DNA of 64,000 nt from Chitinophagales bacterium (GCA_023957245.1 JAMLHJ010000003.1:213851-277850), one strand, 5' to 3'. Numbered from the stretch's first letter, positions 25,761 through 36,040 are shown. Notes: generated from the sequence alone by a model not told the origin. A program made the numbers and translations.

Positions 25761-26939
25761 TTATTGGTATTCAAAAGTGCCATAAGTACTCTTAATTGTT
25801 ACTTTCTTTTTATCAGCATTTTCTACTCTTCCGATAATTTGAGCTTCAATATTAAATGAGCTAGCAATATCAATCAGATGTTGAGCTATTTCTTGTGGTA
25901 CATAAGCTTCTAAGCGATGTCCCATATTGAAAACTTGATACATTTCTTTCCATTGTGTATTGGATTCTTTTTGTATCATATTAAAGAGGGGAGGAATAGG
26001 CAACAAATTGTCTTTGATGATATGTAAATCATCGATATAATGTAAGATTTTTGTTTGCGCTCCTCCTGAACAATGAATAAGACCATGAAGATGATTTTTC
26101 AATCCTTCATCAATCCATTTTTTTACTAAAGGTGCATAAGTTCGAGTAGGAGAGAGCACCAATTTACCTGCATTCAGAGGAGAGCCTTCCACAGTGTCAG
26201 TGAGTAATTTTGTACCACAATAAACTAAATCTTTTGGAGTATTTGGGTCATAACATTCAGGATATTTTTCTGCGTAAACATTCGAGAATACATCATGTCT
26301 TGCTGAAGTAAGCCCATTGCTTCCCATACCGCCATTGTATTCGGTTTCATAAGTTGTCTGACCATAAGAAGAAAACCCTACAATCACATCTCCATCCTGT
26401 ATCAATTCATTGGTGATGACATCTTCTCTACGCATACGAGCAGTCATGACAGCATCTACCATGATAGTACGCATCGCATCACCTACGTCAGCAGTTTCTC
26501 CGCCCATCAGATGGACATCTACTCCATGCTCATTTAAAGTGTCAGCGACTTCTTGTGCACCTTCAATGAGTGCTTTGATAACTTCTCCTGGAATCAAATG
26601 TTTATTTCGATTGATGATAGAACTCATCAAAAAATGATTTGTTGCACCTACGCAAATCAAATCATCTGTATTCATAACTATTGCGTCTTGAGCAATTCCC
26701 TTCCACACACTTAAATCTCCAGTTTCCTTCCAATACATATAAGCTAAAACCGATTTTGTACCAGCTCCATCAGCATGAGTGATATTACACCATTTCTCAT
26801 CGTGACCTAAATAATCAGGATATAACTTGCAGAATGCTTTGGGAAATAATCCCTGATCCACTTTTTTGATAGCAGCATGTACTTCATCTTTAGTGGCAGA
26901 AACACCTCTTAAATCGTATCTTTTGGAATCTGAACTCAT
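25761..26939 (-). CDS. purM: phosphoribosylformylglycinamidine cyclo-ligase (AIR synthase), PurM
   Basis: This enzyme makes 5-aminoimidazole ribonucleotide from FGAM and ATP, the fifth step of purine synthesis. Visible motifs include ITHADGAGTKSVLAYMYW, IAQDAIVMNTDDLICVGA, LMGGETADVGDAM and VIVGFSSYGQTTYETEYNGGMGSNGLTSARHDVF. The ~392-aa length is that of the long Bacteroidota form. I use the ATG at 26939; a TTG nine bases upstream sits inside a TAACTTTG promoter-like box. It is convergent with the preceding oxidoreductase gene (20-bp gap). Confidence 0.92.
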   Translation of the reverse strand: MSSDSKRYDLRGVSATKDEVHAAIKKVDQGLFPKAFCKLYPDYLGHDEKWCNITHADGAGTKSVLAYMYWKETGDLSVWKGIAQDAIVMNTDDLICVGATNHFLMSSIINRNKHLIPGEVIKALIEGAQEVADTLNEHGVDVHLMGGETADVGDAMRTIMVDAVMTARMRREDVITNELIQDGDVIVGFSSYGQTTYETEYNGGMGSNGLTSARHDVFSNVYAEKYPECYDPNTPKDLVYCGTKLLTDTVEGSPLNAGKLVLSPTRTYAPLVKKWIDEGLKNHLHGLIHCSGGAQTKILHYIDDLHIIKDNLLPIPPLFNMIQKESNTQWKEMYQVFNMGHRLEAYVPQEIAQHLIDIASSFNIEAQIIGRVENADKKKVTIKSTYGTFEYQ

Positions 26940-26945
26940 GGTGGA

Positions 26946-26953
26946 CAAAGTTA
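26946..26953 (-). promoter_or_regulatory. TAnnTTTG -7 promoter box of purM
   Basis: Read on the minus strand the site is TAACTTTG, a perfect match to the Bacteroidota -7 consensus, with only six bases before the purM ATG. Transcription would then start at or next to the start codon. Confidence 0.6.
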
Positions 26954-27029
26954 AGAAAGACTATGGATTTACAGTGCTTAATTTTTGCTTTGTATGTTGA
27001 TAATAGGAGCTAAATTGTAAAAAGATATT

Positions 27030-27479
27030 TTAAACTCCAAATTGTCGTAAGTGATGATCTAAATGTTTGTATAGTAATACACCCCATTCTTCATACGATA
27101 GTTTGCCGAAAATTGGATGTGAAACAAAATCTTTTGGAACACTTGTTTGTGTAATTTTTTGAAAAGTATTTAAAAAATCTGTTTTATTCTTTTGAAAATC
27201 TTCATTAGACTTTGGTATATATTCTTTAGCTGTAGGAAGATTTTTCATAAATGGCATCCCAAAAATCAATAGTTTTTTGATTGGACTTAGTGATACAATA
27301 TAGGAAAGTGGATTGCTAGACACTTTGATTTCATCTATTGCATTTTTGTATGCTGTATCAATATGTTTTAGCATTTGAGCGGCATTCATTTTTCCCCATT
27401 GGCGTGAAGAATTTTCTTTTAAACTTTCTAATCTGCTTTTTAGCTCAGTTTGTTCTTGATTGTTCCAAATAGTTTTCAT
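27030..27479 (-). CDS. DUF1569-like (DinB-fold) protein
   Basis: This 149-aa protein has WGKMNAAQMLKHIDTAYKNAI near the start and HPIFGKLSYEEWGVLLYKHLDHHLRQFG at the end. These His-containing segments are typical of DUF1569, a DinB/YfiT-like four-helix family with a putative metal site. Its function is unknown. The start abuts the stop of the upstream PorE-like gene (one-base overlap), so it probably lies on the same transcript. Confidence 0.8.
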   Translation of the reverse strand: MKTIWNNQEQTELKSRLESLKENSSRQWGKMNAAQMLKHIDTAYKNAIDEIKVSSNPLSYIVSLSPIKKLLIFGMPFMKNLPTAKEYIPKSNEDFQKNKTDFLNTFQKITQTSVPKDFVSHPIFGKLSYEEWGVLLYKHLDHHLRQFGV

Positions 27480-29437
27480 TATTGAGAATTTAAGATTTTA
27501 AAAGTAGTTCTTCGATTGCGTTGGTGTTGTTCTTCTGTACAAGCCTCACAAGCACAATTATCCAAAAGCATAGATTCACCATAACCTTTTGCTGTCAGTC
27601 TTTTGCTGTCAATTCCTTTAGAAATCAAATATTTAACTACACTTTCTGCTCTTTTTTGGGAAAGGAACATATTATATTCATCATTACCTCTACAGTCGGT
27701 ATGAGAAGCGATTTCAATGGAAATTTTTTCATTTTCTTTCAATATCATCGCCAGTGAATCTAGTGTTGCCAATGCATCTTGTCGGATATCCCATTTGTCA
27801 AAATCGTAATAAATATTGTTTAAAACGATTTCTATGTCCTTATAGATTTTTGATAAGACCACTTTTTGTCTAAAATATATAGTGTCTCCAGGTTTGGAAG
27901 AAATATTTGCAGTCGTAAAAGGAAGATTGACACTTAAATAACCATCTTTTTGTACGGATAATTGATACGCTAATCCACTATCTAATTGAGTTGTAAAAAA
28001 TCCTTCTTGATCTGAAGGAATCAATTCGCCACTGAGTTTGGCAATAGGATAAGCGATATTTCTTTCACCAATAATTTTGCTATTAGGATTGAGGGAGTCA
28101 GCAAAAATATGCTCAACTGCTTGTCCTTCAAAGATGTATAAGGCAGGAGCAATGATTTTTGGTGGTGACTTTTTTAGTTGAAAAAAATACAAGTCATCAC
28201 CTTTAGAACCTGTCCTATTGCTTGAAATAATACCAGTAAATGCTAGTGTCGTATCAGATGGAGAATTGTCTAAAATTTCCAATCCAAAATCATCTCTTCC
28301 TGTATTCAATCCATAAGGAAGTTTTTCAGAATTGGTGAATAATCTACCAACTTTGGTGGCTTTAAAAATATCTAAACCACCGAAACTGTTGTTATTATTA
28401 GATGAGTAAAATAAAGTATTGCCGTCAGCACTGACGAAAGGAAACATTTCGTCAAAAGGAGTATTGACTTTTGCTCCTAGATTAATCGGTTCGCCATAAG
28501 AACCATCTTTTTGTATCTGTAAGGAATAAAGGTCTTTTCCTCCATAACCAAACGGTGCATCTGAAGCAAAATATAGTATTTTCCCATCAGGTGAAATAAA
28601 TGATTGTCCATTGTTAGTGGTATCTCCAAAAATATGAATACGTTCGGGGATTGTCCATTTGTCATTGTCTTTTTTGACTCGATAGATACCACAGTAGTCT
28701 TGTACGCCTACTTCGTCAGAGCCACATTGTGTAAAATATATAGTATTACCATCAGCAGTGACTGTTAAGGAAGCAACATGATACTTTTCATCAAATGTGT
28801 TATATTTTTCCAATTGCTTACCTTCCAGACTTGTTTTCCATAGAGAAGCATATCCTTCATTGTTCCATTCTGCTTTGGGACTGAGATCGTTTTCAACTCT
28901 AGTAGAAGAAAAAATAATCTGATCTCCGATAACATTAGCATCAAAATCTGAATTGTCTGAATTGCTTAAAATAGGTGTTATTGTCACCAAATTTTGATCA
29001 TTTTGCCCTTCTTTCTGTACATAAATACATGTCTGGATGAGTGGATCGACAATTTTTCTATCTTGTCTATTGACTTTTAGATATTGCTCTAGTACTTCTT
29101 GCGCTTCTTTATATTTTTCATTGCGCATCAATGCTTTAGCGTAAGTTAAAGGAGCTTCTTGTTCAAGAGAATTGTCTTTATAGATTTTATACCAATTTTC
29201 TGATTCAGAGTATAAACTACTATTGTCTAATGCTTGAGCTATTAATTTGGCAATTTTGGATTTTTGTTGAGCATCTTTTGCTGATTGAAATTCTTTTTCT
29301 AATAAAGGAATTGCCGTAGCATATCTTTTCAATGAATATGCTTCTTCTCCTGAACGAATTTTATTACTAGTAGTACAACGACTAAAAGTGGCAAATAAAA
29401 ATATGAATAATATCGTTGTCCTTAAAAACATCATCAT
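27479..29437 (-). CDS. porE: PorE-like outer-membrane lipoprotein: TPR, PD40 beta-propeller, OmpA domain
   Basis: This 652-aa protein has a lipoprotein signal with lipobox FSRC (Cys21). Tetratricopeptide-like helices follow (AYSLKRYATAIPLLEKEF, KALMRNEKYKEAQEVLEQY), then PD40/WD40-type propeller repeats (FISPDGKILYFASDAPFGYGG, FVSADGNTLFYSSNN). A carboxypeptidase-like segment (AYPIAKLSGELIPSDQEGFF) leads to an OmpA peptidoglycan-binding domain (YYDFDKWDIRQDALATLDSLA, HTDCRGNDEYNMFLSQKRAESV). This domain order is that of PorE, which anchors the type IX secretion machine to peptidoglycan. Three T9SS cargo proteins are encoded in the window. Confidence 0.82.
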   Translation of the reverse strand: MMMFLRTTILFIFLFATFSRCTTSNKIRSGEEAYSLKRYATAIPLLEKEFQSAKDAQQKSKIAKLIAQALDNSSLYSESENWYKIYKDNSLEQEAPLTYAKALMRNEKYKEAQEVLEQYLKVNRQDRKIVDPLIQTCIYVQKEGQNDQNLVTITPILSNSDNSDFDANVIGDQIIFSSTRVENDLSPKAEWNNEGYASLWKTSLEGKQLEKYNTFDEKYHVASLTVTADGNTIYFTQCGSDEVGVQDYCGIYRVKKDNDKWTIPERIHIFGDTTNNGQSFISPDGKILYFASDAPFGYGGKDLYSLQIQKDGSYGEPINLGAKVNTPFDEMFPFVSADGNTLFYSSNNNNSFGGLDIFKATKVGRLFTNSEKLPYGLNTGRDDFGLEILDNSPSDTTLAFTGIISSNRTGSKGDDLYFFQLKKSPPKIIAPALYIFEGQAVEHIFADSLNPNSKIIGERNIAYPIAKLSGELIPSDQEGFFTTQLDSGLAYQLSVQKDGYLSVNLPFTTANISSKPGDTIYFRQKVVLSKIYKDIEIVLNNIYYDFDKWDIRQDALATLDSLAMILKENEKISIEIASHTDCRGNDEYNMFLSQKRAESVVKYLISKGIDSKRLTAKGYGESMLLDNCACEACTEEQHQRNRRTTFKILNSQ

Positions 29438-29483
29438 CTAAAGTTAAAGCAAGTGATTTCTTTTTACAAGTGATAAGGGAGTA

Positions 29484-30776
29484 TTATTGTTTTAAAAATA
29501 TCCATTTTCCTATATCTTTTAAACTCACCTTTTGCCCTTGAATCAATATTCCGACTCGGTATATCTTTCCTGCTAACCATAGCATAGCAACAGAACTTAA
29601 AATGAGAATTAGCATGGAGATAATTTGTTCAGTGATACTAATATCAAATGGTATTCTTGCCAACATGACGATAGGAGAGAACCACGGTATCATAGAACTC
29701 CATATTGCTAAACTTGCATTGGGTTGTTGTACTGCAACATTCATGATAATCAATGCAATAATGATAGGCATAGCTATTGGAAGTGTATAACTATTGGCAT
29801 CTGTATCATCTGTGATAGCCGCCCCAACTGCTGCAAATTGTGAACCATAAAAAAGGAAGCCAAATATAAAATAGAAGAAAAAGCTTACAGTTATCCTAGA
29901 CAAATCCAATGATTTGAAGGTTTCAATAGCATCTAAAATAGCTGTTTCATTACTTGCTGCCATTCCTTGTGATTGAAGGTCTGCCATGTGTTGTATCTCC
30001 TTTGCGAAAAATATGCCTATTAAAAATTGAACAGCTATAATGGTTGCAAACCATAGCATTGATTGTAGCATGGCAACTAAGCCAATACCTAGCACTTTGC
30101 CTGCCATTAACTGAATAGGTCGGATACTACTTAGCATGACTTCAACAATTCTAGTGTTTTTTTCTTCTGCAACTCCTTTCATCACCATTGCGCCATAAAT
30201 AAATATGAACATATACATGACAAAACCCATTGCGTATCCTAGTCCTGATGAAACTTCACTCATCGTACCTTTTTCTTTTTCTTTGATGATAGATTCAAAA
30301 GTGATTTTCTCATCTAATTTTTGGAGCAAATCGCTATTATAACCTTCTCGTTTGAGAACATTTGTTTTGATGACATCGGTCAAAGCTGTAGATATTACTC
30401 CTTCTGTCTGTGGACCTAATTGATTGTTGCTATAATACTTAATACCTTTGGGTTGGTCAATATTGATATTGGGAATATAGAGAACACCACTATATTTTTC
30501 ATTTTTTACATCTTCACGGAGTTCATCAATTGGAGTATCCAAATATTTGAACATTAGTGATTCTCCTTGATCTAACCCTCTGAATTTGTCTTCAAATAAT
30601 CCACTATCATCTTTAACTGCTATAGTCATTTTTTCACTGCCATAAATAGCAATGACGATAGACGCAGCAATAATTGCTATGAATGCCAATGGAACTATTA
30701 ATGTAGAGATGATGAATGATTTAGTTCTTACTCTAGAATTAAATTCTCTTTGTATAATTAACCATATTTTATTCAT
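29484..30776 (-). CDS. ABC transporter permease, ABC-2/NatB type
   Basis: This 430-aa membrane protein has one N-terminal transmembrane helix (SFIISTLIVPLAFIAIIAASIVIAIY), a large extracytoplasmic domain (about 45-175) and five to six C-terminal helices. These include MYMFIFIYGAMVMKGVAEEKNTRIVEVMLSS, a hallmark of NatB-like permeases. It overlaps the ATPase gene by 8 bp, and the two form an exporter. Confidence 0.9.
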   Translation of the reverse strand: MNKIWLIIQREFNSRVRTKSFIISTLIVPLAFIAIIAASIVIAIYGSEKMTIAVKDDSGLFEDKFRGLDQGESLMFKYLDTPIDELREDVKNEKYSGVLYIPNINIDQPKGIKYYSNNQLGPQTEGVISTALTDVIKTNVLKREGYNSDLLQKLDEKITFESIIKEKEKGTMSEVSSGLGYAMGFVMYMFIFIYGAMVMKGVAEEKNTRIVEVMLSSIRPIQLMAGKVLGIGLVAMLQSMLWFATIIAVQFLIGIFFAKEIQHMADLQSQGMAASNETAILDAIETFKSLDLSRITVSFFFYFIFGFLFYGSQFAAVGAAITDDTDANSYTLPIAMPIIIALIIMNVAVQQPNASLAIWSSMIPWFSPIVMLARIPFDISITEQIISMLILILSSVAMLWLAGKIYRVGILIQGQKVSLKDIGKWIFLKQ

Positions 30777-31680
30777 AGTTGGATTCTTTTACTTTTTGAA
30801 TGAAAATTTCATTTACAGTTGGGAGTGTTTCCTGAAAACCAGTAATGACTGTTCCTGTTGCGATGACATCAGTTAAAAACTCGTTGGTATTATGTTCTTT
30901 AAGATAAATTTGAAATACAGAATCTCCTAATGGACTTGCAGGATATTTTAGATTTAAGCTTTCTGGCCATTGAGTTCCTTCTTGTATAGAAATTTGAAAA
31001 AGATTTTTTTTGTTTTCGTTGCGAATAGCTTTGATATTTCCTTGTAGGATAATATTTCCATTATTGATGAGCGCAATATCTTCACACATTTCTTCAATGG
31101 ATTCCATTCTGTGAGTTGAGAAAATAATTGTGACTCCTTTATTTTTCATCGCTATCATTTCATCTTTTATCAGATTGGCATTGATAGGGTCTAAACCAGA
31201 AAATGGTTCATCTAAAATCAATAAATCTGGTTCATGTAAAATGGTAGCTATAAATTGAATTTTCTGTTGCATTCCTTTGGACAAATCTTCTACTTTCTTA
31301 TTTCTCCAATCTTCTATCTCGAAGTGTTTGAACCATTTATCTACTTTATCTTTTGCTTCTTGAGCAGATAAGCCTTTTAGCCTTCCCAAATAAATCAGAT
31401 GCTCACCGATTTTCATTTTTTTATACATACCTCTTTCTTCTGGCATATATCCCATGTTTCTGACATGTTTATCTTGTAGTGGTTCGTTCATGAAGAAAAT
31501 TTCACCACTGTCAGGTCTGTATATTTGTGTGAGATTTCTAATTAATGTAGTTTTTCCTGCTCCATTAGGACCCAATAATCCAAAGATGACACCTTTAGGG
31601 ATATTGAGAGAAACACCTTTAAGTGCCTGATGATTTTCAAAGCTCTTTTTAAGATGATTTATCTGGATAATATTGGTCAT
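30769..31680 (-). CDS. ABC transporter ATP-binding protein, NatA type
   Basis: This 303-aa ATPase has Walker A GPNGAGKTT, the signature LSKGMQQKIQF, Walker B LLILDEPFSGLD and the switch His in STHRMESIEEM. A C-terminal regulatory tail (about 215-303) is typical of the NatA/DrrA group. It powers the permease encoded directly downstream and follows the adaptor gene by 26 bp. Confidence 0.94.
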   Translation of the reverse strand: MTNIIQINHLKKSFENHQALKGVSLNIPKGVIFGLLGPNGAGKTTLIRNLTQIYRPDSGEIFFMNEPLQDKHVRNMGYMPEERGMYKKMKIGEHLIYLGRLKGLSAQEAKDKVDKWFKHFEIEDWRNKKVEDLSKGMQQKIQFIATILHEPDLLILDEPFSGLDPINANLIKDEMIAMKNKGVTIIFSTHRMESIEEMCEDIALINNGNIILQGNIKAIRNENKKNLFQISIQEGTQWPESLNLKYPASPLGDSVFQIYLKEHNTNEFLTDVIATGTVITGFQETLPTVNEIFIQKVKESNYE

Positions 31681-31706
31681 AGTTATTAACTTATAAAATT
31701 TTATAA

Positions 31707-33014
31707 TTATTTACCTTTTGCTTTAGATAGTTGAATAGCCATTTTATTGGTTAAGATTTTAGAAAGCGTCTCATAAGGGCCTGTAATGATTTTATCTCCT
31801 TTATTGATACCACTTTTGATATGGATATAAGTATCATCTTGGATGCCTGTGCTGACAGGTGTCTGAATAGCATATCCATTACTATCTTTAAAGACAACTT
31901 CTATAGTCTGATGCGTAATAGAATCTTCTCTTGTAACAACAGCTTGAATTGGGAGAGCAATAACTTGATGTTCTTTTTGGGTGAAAATATCTACTGTTGC
32001 AGACATACCAGGAAGAAAAGGTCTTTTCCCGTTTTCACTTAAATCTGAGTAAGAAGATTCTAAAATGCGAATTTTTACAACAAAGTTTGTTGATTGGTCT
32101 GTGGATACGGCTGTATTTGCAATTCCTTTGGAAGAATTAGAAACTTGAGTAACAATTCCTTGAAATTTTCTGCCGATATAAGCATCTACTTCAACATTGG
32201 CAGTATCTCCAATTTTTACTTTAATGATTTCATTTTCAGATACATCGACTCTTACCTCCATATTTGTGAAATTGGAAATACGCATCATTTCTGTTCCTGT
32301 CATTTGTAATGTTCCTACAACTTTTTCACCTTTTTCAACATTCAATGGTGAAATAATCCCAGCCATTGGGGCGAAAATAGATGTTTTAGTCAGATTGGAT
32401 TTTGCATCTTTAATGGCAGCTTGTGCTCCTTTAACGCTTGCTTGAGCTGCTTCAACAGAATAATTAGCACCTTTGATAGTTTCTTTATTTGCTTCAAACT
32501 CTGCTTTTGCAGTCTTGTAATTCATCTCTGCTTGTTCCAAATCGGAAGTAGATATTGTTTTTGTTGCATACAATTCTTTAGCTCTTTGGTAAGCTGAATT
32601 GGCATTGTCAAATTGAGCTTCAACAAGCTTACTTCTAGCTATAGCATTGGAATAGTTGGCTTGCATATTTTTAAAATTAGCAAGTGCATTATTATATTGA
32701 GCATCTGCTTGTTCTAATAATGCTTGATAACTTTCGGGTTGAATTTTAGCCAAAAGTGCGCCTTTTTCAACATATTGTCCTTCTTTGACATTTAATTCTA
32801 CAATTTCTCCAGAAACATCCGAACTGATTTTTACTTCATCTTCTGCGTAAATTTTTCCGCTTGCAGTAACAGATTCTACAATGTCATGTTGCTCAGCAGT
32901 TTGTTCTTCCACTTCTTTAGGTTGATTGCTATCATTTTTTGATTTCTGAATAGCTAAAAATACTCCAATAGCAATAAGTACAACAAGGCTTATTAAGATG
33001 TATTTGTTTTTCAT
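31707..33014 (-). CDS. efflux periplasmic adaptor (membrane fusion protein, MacA/HlyD type)
   Basis: This 435-aa protein has an N-terminal membrane anchor (ILISLVVLIAIGVFLAI), a lipoyl domain (GEIVELNVKEGQYVEKGALLAKI), a long coiled-coil hairpin (about 95-215) and beta-barrel domains (IFAPMAGIISPLNVEKGEKV, GDTANVEVDAYIGRKFQGIV). It links an inner-membrane exporter to the TolC-like protein encoded 2 bp upstream in the same operon. Confidence 0.93.
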   Translation of the reverse strand: MKNKYILISLVVLIAIGVFLAIQKSKNDSNQPKEVEEQTAEQHDIVESVTASGKIYAEDEVKISSDVSGEIVELNVKEGQYVEKGALLAKIQPESYQALLEQADAQYNNALANFKNMQANYSNAIARSKLVEAQFDNANSAYQRAKELYATKTISTSDLEQAEMNYKTAKAEFEANKETIKGANYSVEAAQASVKGAQAAIKDAKSNLTKTSIFAPMAGIISPLNVEKGEKVVGTLQMTGTEMMRISNFTNMEVRVDVSENEIIKVKIGDTANVEVDAYIGRKFQGIVTQVSNSSKGIANTAVSTDQSTNFVVKIRILESSYSDLSENGKRPFLPGMSATVDIFTQKEHQVIALPIQAVVTREDSITHQTIEVVFKDSNGYAIQTPVSTGIQDDTYIHIKSGINKGDKIITGPYETLSKILTNKMAIQLSKAKGK

Positions 33015-33016
33015 AA

Positions 33017-34444
33017 TTAGTTTAAGTCTATTTTCTTTCCACTATAAAAGTCTAAAACTTTTACATTAAAAATGTATTCAAATTTGGCTTGTGTCAATCT
33101 AGATTGAGCTATCAGTAGATTGTTTTGTGCAAGATTAAGTTCCAATTGACCGATTGCACCACTTTTTAATCTTTCTTGTGCATAATCCAAAGATTGTTGA
33201 GCTGCTTTCAGACTTTTTTGTGATGCTTTGAAATTTTCTTCTGAGGTGATAGCTTTAATATGTGCTTCTTTGATATTATTATATAAATCGGATTGTATTT
33301 TTTTACTTTCCAAATCAGATTGTTTTAAAGCCAATTTGGCTCTTGATGAACTAAGATATCCAGCTCTTCTATTATAGATAGGAATAGAAAGATTAAGCCC
33401 AAAAGCATAAGACATATTGTTCTTAATTTGTTTGCCAAATGGCATAGTCACGCTATTGGATAAAGGCATCTGAGTATAGACACTTTCTCCAGTGCTTTTG
33501 ATATAGCCGATAGGGGTTTCAATTAAATCGTGAGAAGTTGATTCAGTGAATTGGTCAGAAAGATTGGCCCCAATACCTGAGAAAAAAGATAGACTCGGAT
33601 AATATGCAGAACGAGATATTTTTAATCCTACTTGAGAGCTTTCCTGCTTGAGAGCTGCTGATTTTATTTCAGGTCTAATTGATATTGCATTTTGATATAT
33701 TTCTTCAACAGGGTCGATTTTATATAATTCAGAATTCAAATTAATATCTGGCTGAACTATATTTATTTCTTTACTTGGATCCAATTGTAAAATAGTTTTT
33801 AATGCCATATAAGCCAATTGTATTTGTTGTTGAGCAATTGCAATATTATACTCGTCAGATGCTATTTGTGCTTCATTGTCCACGAGCATTCTCTCAGCCA
33901 TAGCTCCTTTGGCTACCATAATTTTGTTATTTTGATATTGAGATTGGCTGCGAAGGAGCTGCTCTTTGGCTTGTTGTTCTTGTTCTATTGCATTCAGAAT
34001 ATTCAAATAAGCATTCATGATTTGCAATTGAATATTTTGCTTCAATGTTTCATTATCTAGCTTTGCAGCTTGAAAATCTAATTTTGATTTTTTTACTGAT
34101 TGAAGATTTTTCAAACCTTCAAAAATAGGTTGATTAAGAGATAATTGAAAGTTTTCAGTATTCACAGGCTTGGTAACATATTGATACTTAGACATATCAA
34201 CCGTTCTACCTACAGCATAAGTGTAAGAAGCGTCTGTCTGCACAAAAGGAGTCAGGCTCAGACGGTTTTGTTGTATCTGTAACTCTGAAAGAGAAATATT
34301 AATCTGGTCTAATTGGATTTGAATATTATTCTCCATTGCATACTCTATGCATTGAGACCAATCCCATTTTTCTTGAGCGTAAATTAAACTGGTGGTACTA
34401 CATGAGATTAGTAGTAAGCATATCATTCTTTTTATCAATTGCAT
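33017..34444 (-). CDS. TolC-family outer-membrane efflux protein
   Basis: This 475-aa protein has a signal peptide ending TTSLIYAQ and two OEP repeats with the typical TolC rhythm of long helices (LQNIQL-type coiled segments at about 110-215 and 355-460) and beta strands (VQTDASYTYAVGR, PSLSFFSGIGANLS). It is the first gene of the operon tolC-like / adaptor / NatA / NatB, giving a complete tripartite exporter. The substrate is unknown. Confidence 0.92.
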   Translation of the reverse strand: MQLIKRMICLLLISCSTTSLIYAQEKWDWSQCIEYAMENNIQIQLDQINISLSELQIQQNRLSLTPFVQTDASYTYAVGRTVDMSKYQYVTKPVNTENFQLSLNQPIFEGLKNLQSVKKSKLDFQAAKLDNETLKQNIQLQIMNAYLNILNAIEQEQQAKEQLLRSQSQYQNNKIMVAKGAMAERMLVDNEAQIASDEYNIAIAQQQIQLAYMALKTILQLDPSKEINIVQPDINLNSELYKIDPVEEIYQNAISIRPEIKSAALKQESSQVGLKISRSAYYPSLSFFSGIGANLSDQFTESTSHDLIETPIGYIKSTGESVYTQMPLSNSVTMPFGKQIKNNMSYAFGLNLSIPIYNRRAGYLSSSRAKLALKQSDLESKKIQSDLYNNIKEAHIKAITSEENFKASQKSLKAAQQSLDYAQERLKSGAIGQLELNLAQNNLLIAQSRLTQAKFEYIFNVKVLDFYSGKKIDLN

Positions 34445-34554
34445 ATCATTACTCAGTTGATAAAAGTAACTGAATAATCGCCTACTACCAAATCTTAAAT
34501 TCTAATGTTTGTGAAAAAATTTTGATTTTTTTGACAAATAGAACCTTGTTATAA

Positions 34555-35691
34555 TTAGTGGTTAACAATAAATTTCTCACTGCGTATCTGTTTTTCATCT
34601 GATACAGTGAGAATATACATGCCAGATGGAAGATGACTACAATCTATTTGATGAACTCCTGAAATGGAATTGGAAGAGTTGTAAATCTGTTTGCCTGTGT
34701 AGTCTAGTATAGAAATATTCAATTTTGATGAAGTATTTTCTGGCAATTGAATATTGATAATATCTTTTGCAGGAATAGGAAAAATCTTTATTTCAGCTGA
34801 TGAAATACTTTCTTTTATAGCTGTAGGTACTACTGGTGGGTTGAAAAACTTCCATATTTCTTCAGAATAACTAATGTCATTTTGATTGGCATTTAATAAG
34901 ATATGAGCAGCATCATGGATTTTAAAGAATTCCAATCTCTCATTGCAATTTTGATAAACATAATGTGTGACAAAATAGCCATCTACTTTTGTATTTGGAA
35001 CATTAATTGAAATAGGAGTAGGGTCGCAACCATTATTTTCTTGCCATTTTTTAAGTAATGCATCAACGTTGATTCCAAACAGATTGACAACATAACCTAC
35101 GTTGAGGTCAGCTGTGCCATGAAAATGAAGTATAGGAAGCGTTCTTTCTGGGGTGCAATTCCATACTTTATTGCCAATAGTTCCTGCGATAGATGCAATA
35201 GCAGCATATCTTTGATTGGACTCACATGCCATTCTTTGTACCATAAAACCTCCGTTGGAAAATCCAAAAAGGAATGTTTTTTCTTTATTAATCGGATATT
35301 CTCTTTGTAACTTATCTGTCAATGAGTCAATGAAACCTACGTCATTATATTGTTCACTAGGATAGATGCCTAAGTTTCCAGCCGCAGCATTCCATCCTGT
35401 ACCTAAAATCATATTGTCTGTTCCTTGTGGAAATGCCAATATAATATCTTGTGTGTCTGCAATATTTCTGAATTCCCAAAATGCACTTGAAAAATCTGTC
35501 ATATTACTTCCCAAACCATGAATGCCTATGACTAATGAATACGTCTTCTCTGTTGTAAAATCTTTTGGTAGATATACTCTGAAATTTCTAGTTACTCCAT
35601 CCATTTGTAAGGAACTATTAAAGTATTCAGCCTTTAAGATGGTGGGTGTCAATAGAAATACAACAAGTAGAGCAAGTAATGTTTTTTTCAT
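34555..35691 (-). CDS. secreted esterase of the PHB-depolymerase/feruloyl-esterase type with T9SS sorting domain
   Basis: This 378-aa protein has a signal peptide (LLALLVVFLLTPTILKA). The alpha/beta-hydrolase core shows the oxyanion region VIGIHGLGSN, nucleophile motif GFSNGG (S145), the acid region LHFHGTADLNV and HDAAHILL as the likely catalytic His region. The C-terminal ~75 residues (IKIFPIPAKDIINIQL, ISILDYTGKQIYN, LPSGMYILTV, SEKFIVNH) are a T9SS type A sorting domain. It probably cleaves ester bonds in polymers or polysaccharide side chains outside the cell. Confidence 0.87.
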   Translation of the reverse strand: MKKTLLALLVVFLLTPTILKAEYFNSSLQMDGVTRNFRVYLPKDFTTEKTYSLVIGIHGLGSNMTDFSSAFWEFRNIADTQDIILAFPQGTDNMILGTGWNAAAGNLGIYPSEQYNDVGFIDSLTDKLQREYPINKEKTFLFGFSNGGFMVQRMACESNQRYAAIASIAGTIGNKVWNCTPERTLPILHFHGTADLNVGYVVNLFGINVDALLKKWQENNGCDPTPISINVPNTKVDGYFVTHYVYQNCNERLEFFKIHDAAHILLNANQNDISYSEEIWKFFNPPVVPTAIKESISSAEIKIFPIPAKDIINIQLPENTSSKLNISILDYTGKQIYNSSNSISGVHQIDCSHLPSGMYILTVSDEKQIRSEKFIVNH

Positions 35692-35946
35692 AGTGTAGTG
35701 TTAAGCGTGTTCGTAATGAAATTAAATTTAATCACTATGTAATTAAAAAACAAAACTTATGAATTAATTTTTTAACAGAATATTAATTAATGAAGCAATG
35801 AAGATGTGGAAATTTGGAAATTTGGAGATGAAAATTAAAAATTACGAGTTACGAATTGCAAATGAAAAAATGTGGAGAGAGGTGAAATGAAAAAATTAAG
35901 AATTATGAGTTACAAATGGCGAATAAAAAACATGAAGATTGAGTTT

Positions 35947-36040
35947 GCCTCGTAGAGGCTATCGCTTAGTAAAAATATATAGTCAACCAACTATCGCTCC
36001 ATAGAAGCTACTCTTTTGTTGGTTTCAAGAATATCGTCGT
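35947..36040 (+). repeat. family-B repeat, copy 1
   Basis: This is a 94-bp unit starting with the palindrome GCCTCGTAGAGGC and ending ATATCGTCGT. It matches 36251-36344 and 63509-63602 in the same orientation, and 49418-49486 inverted and shortened. Confidence 0.85.
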
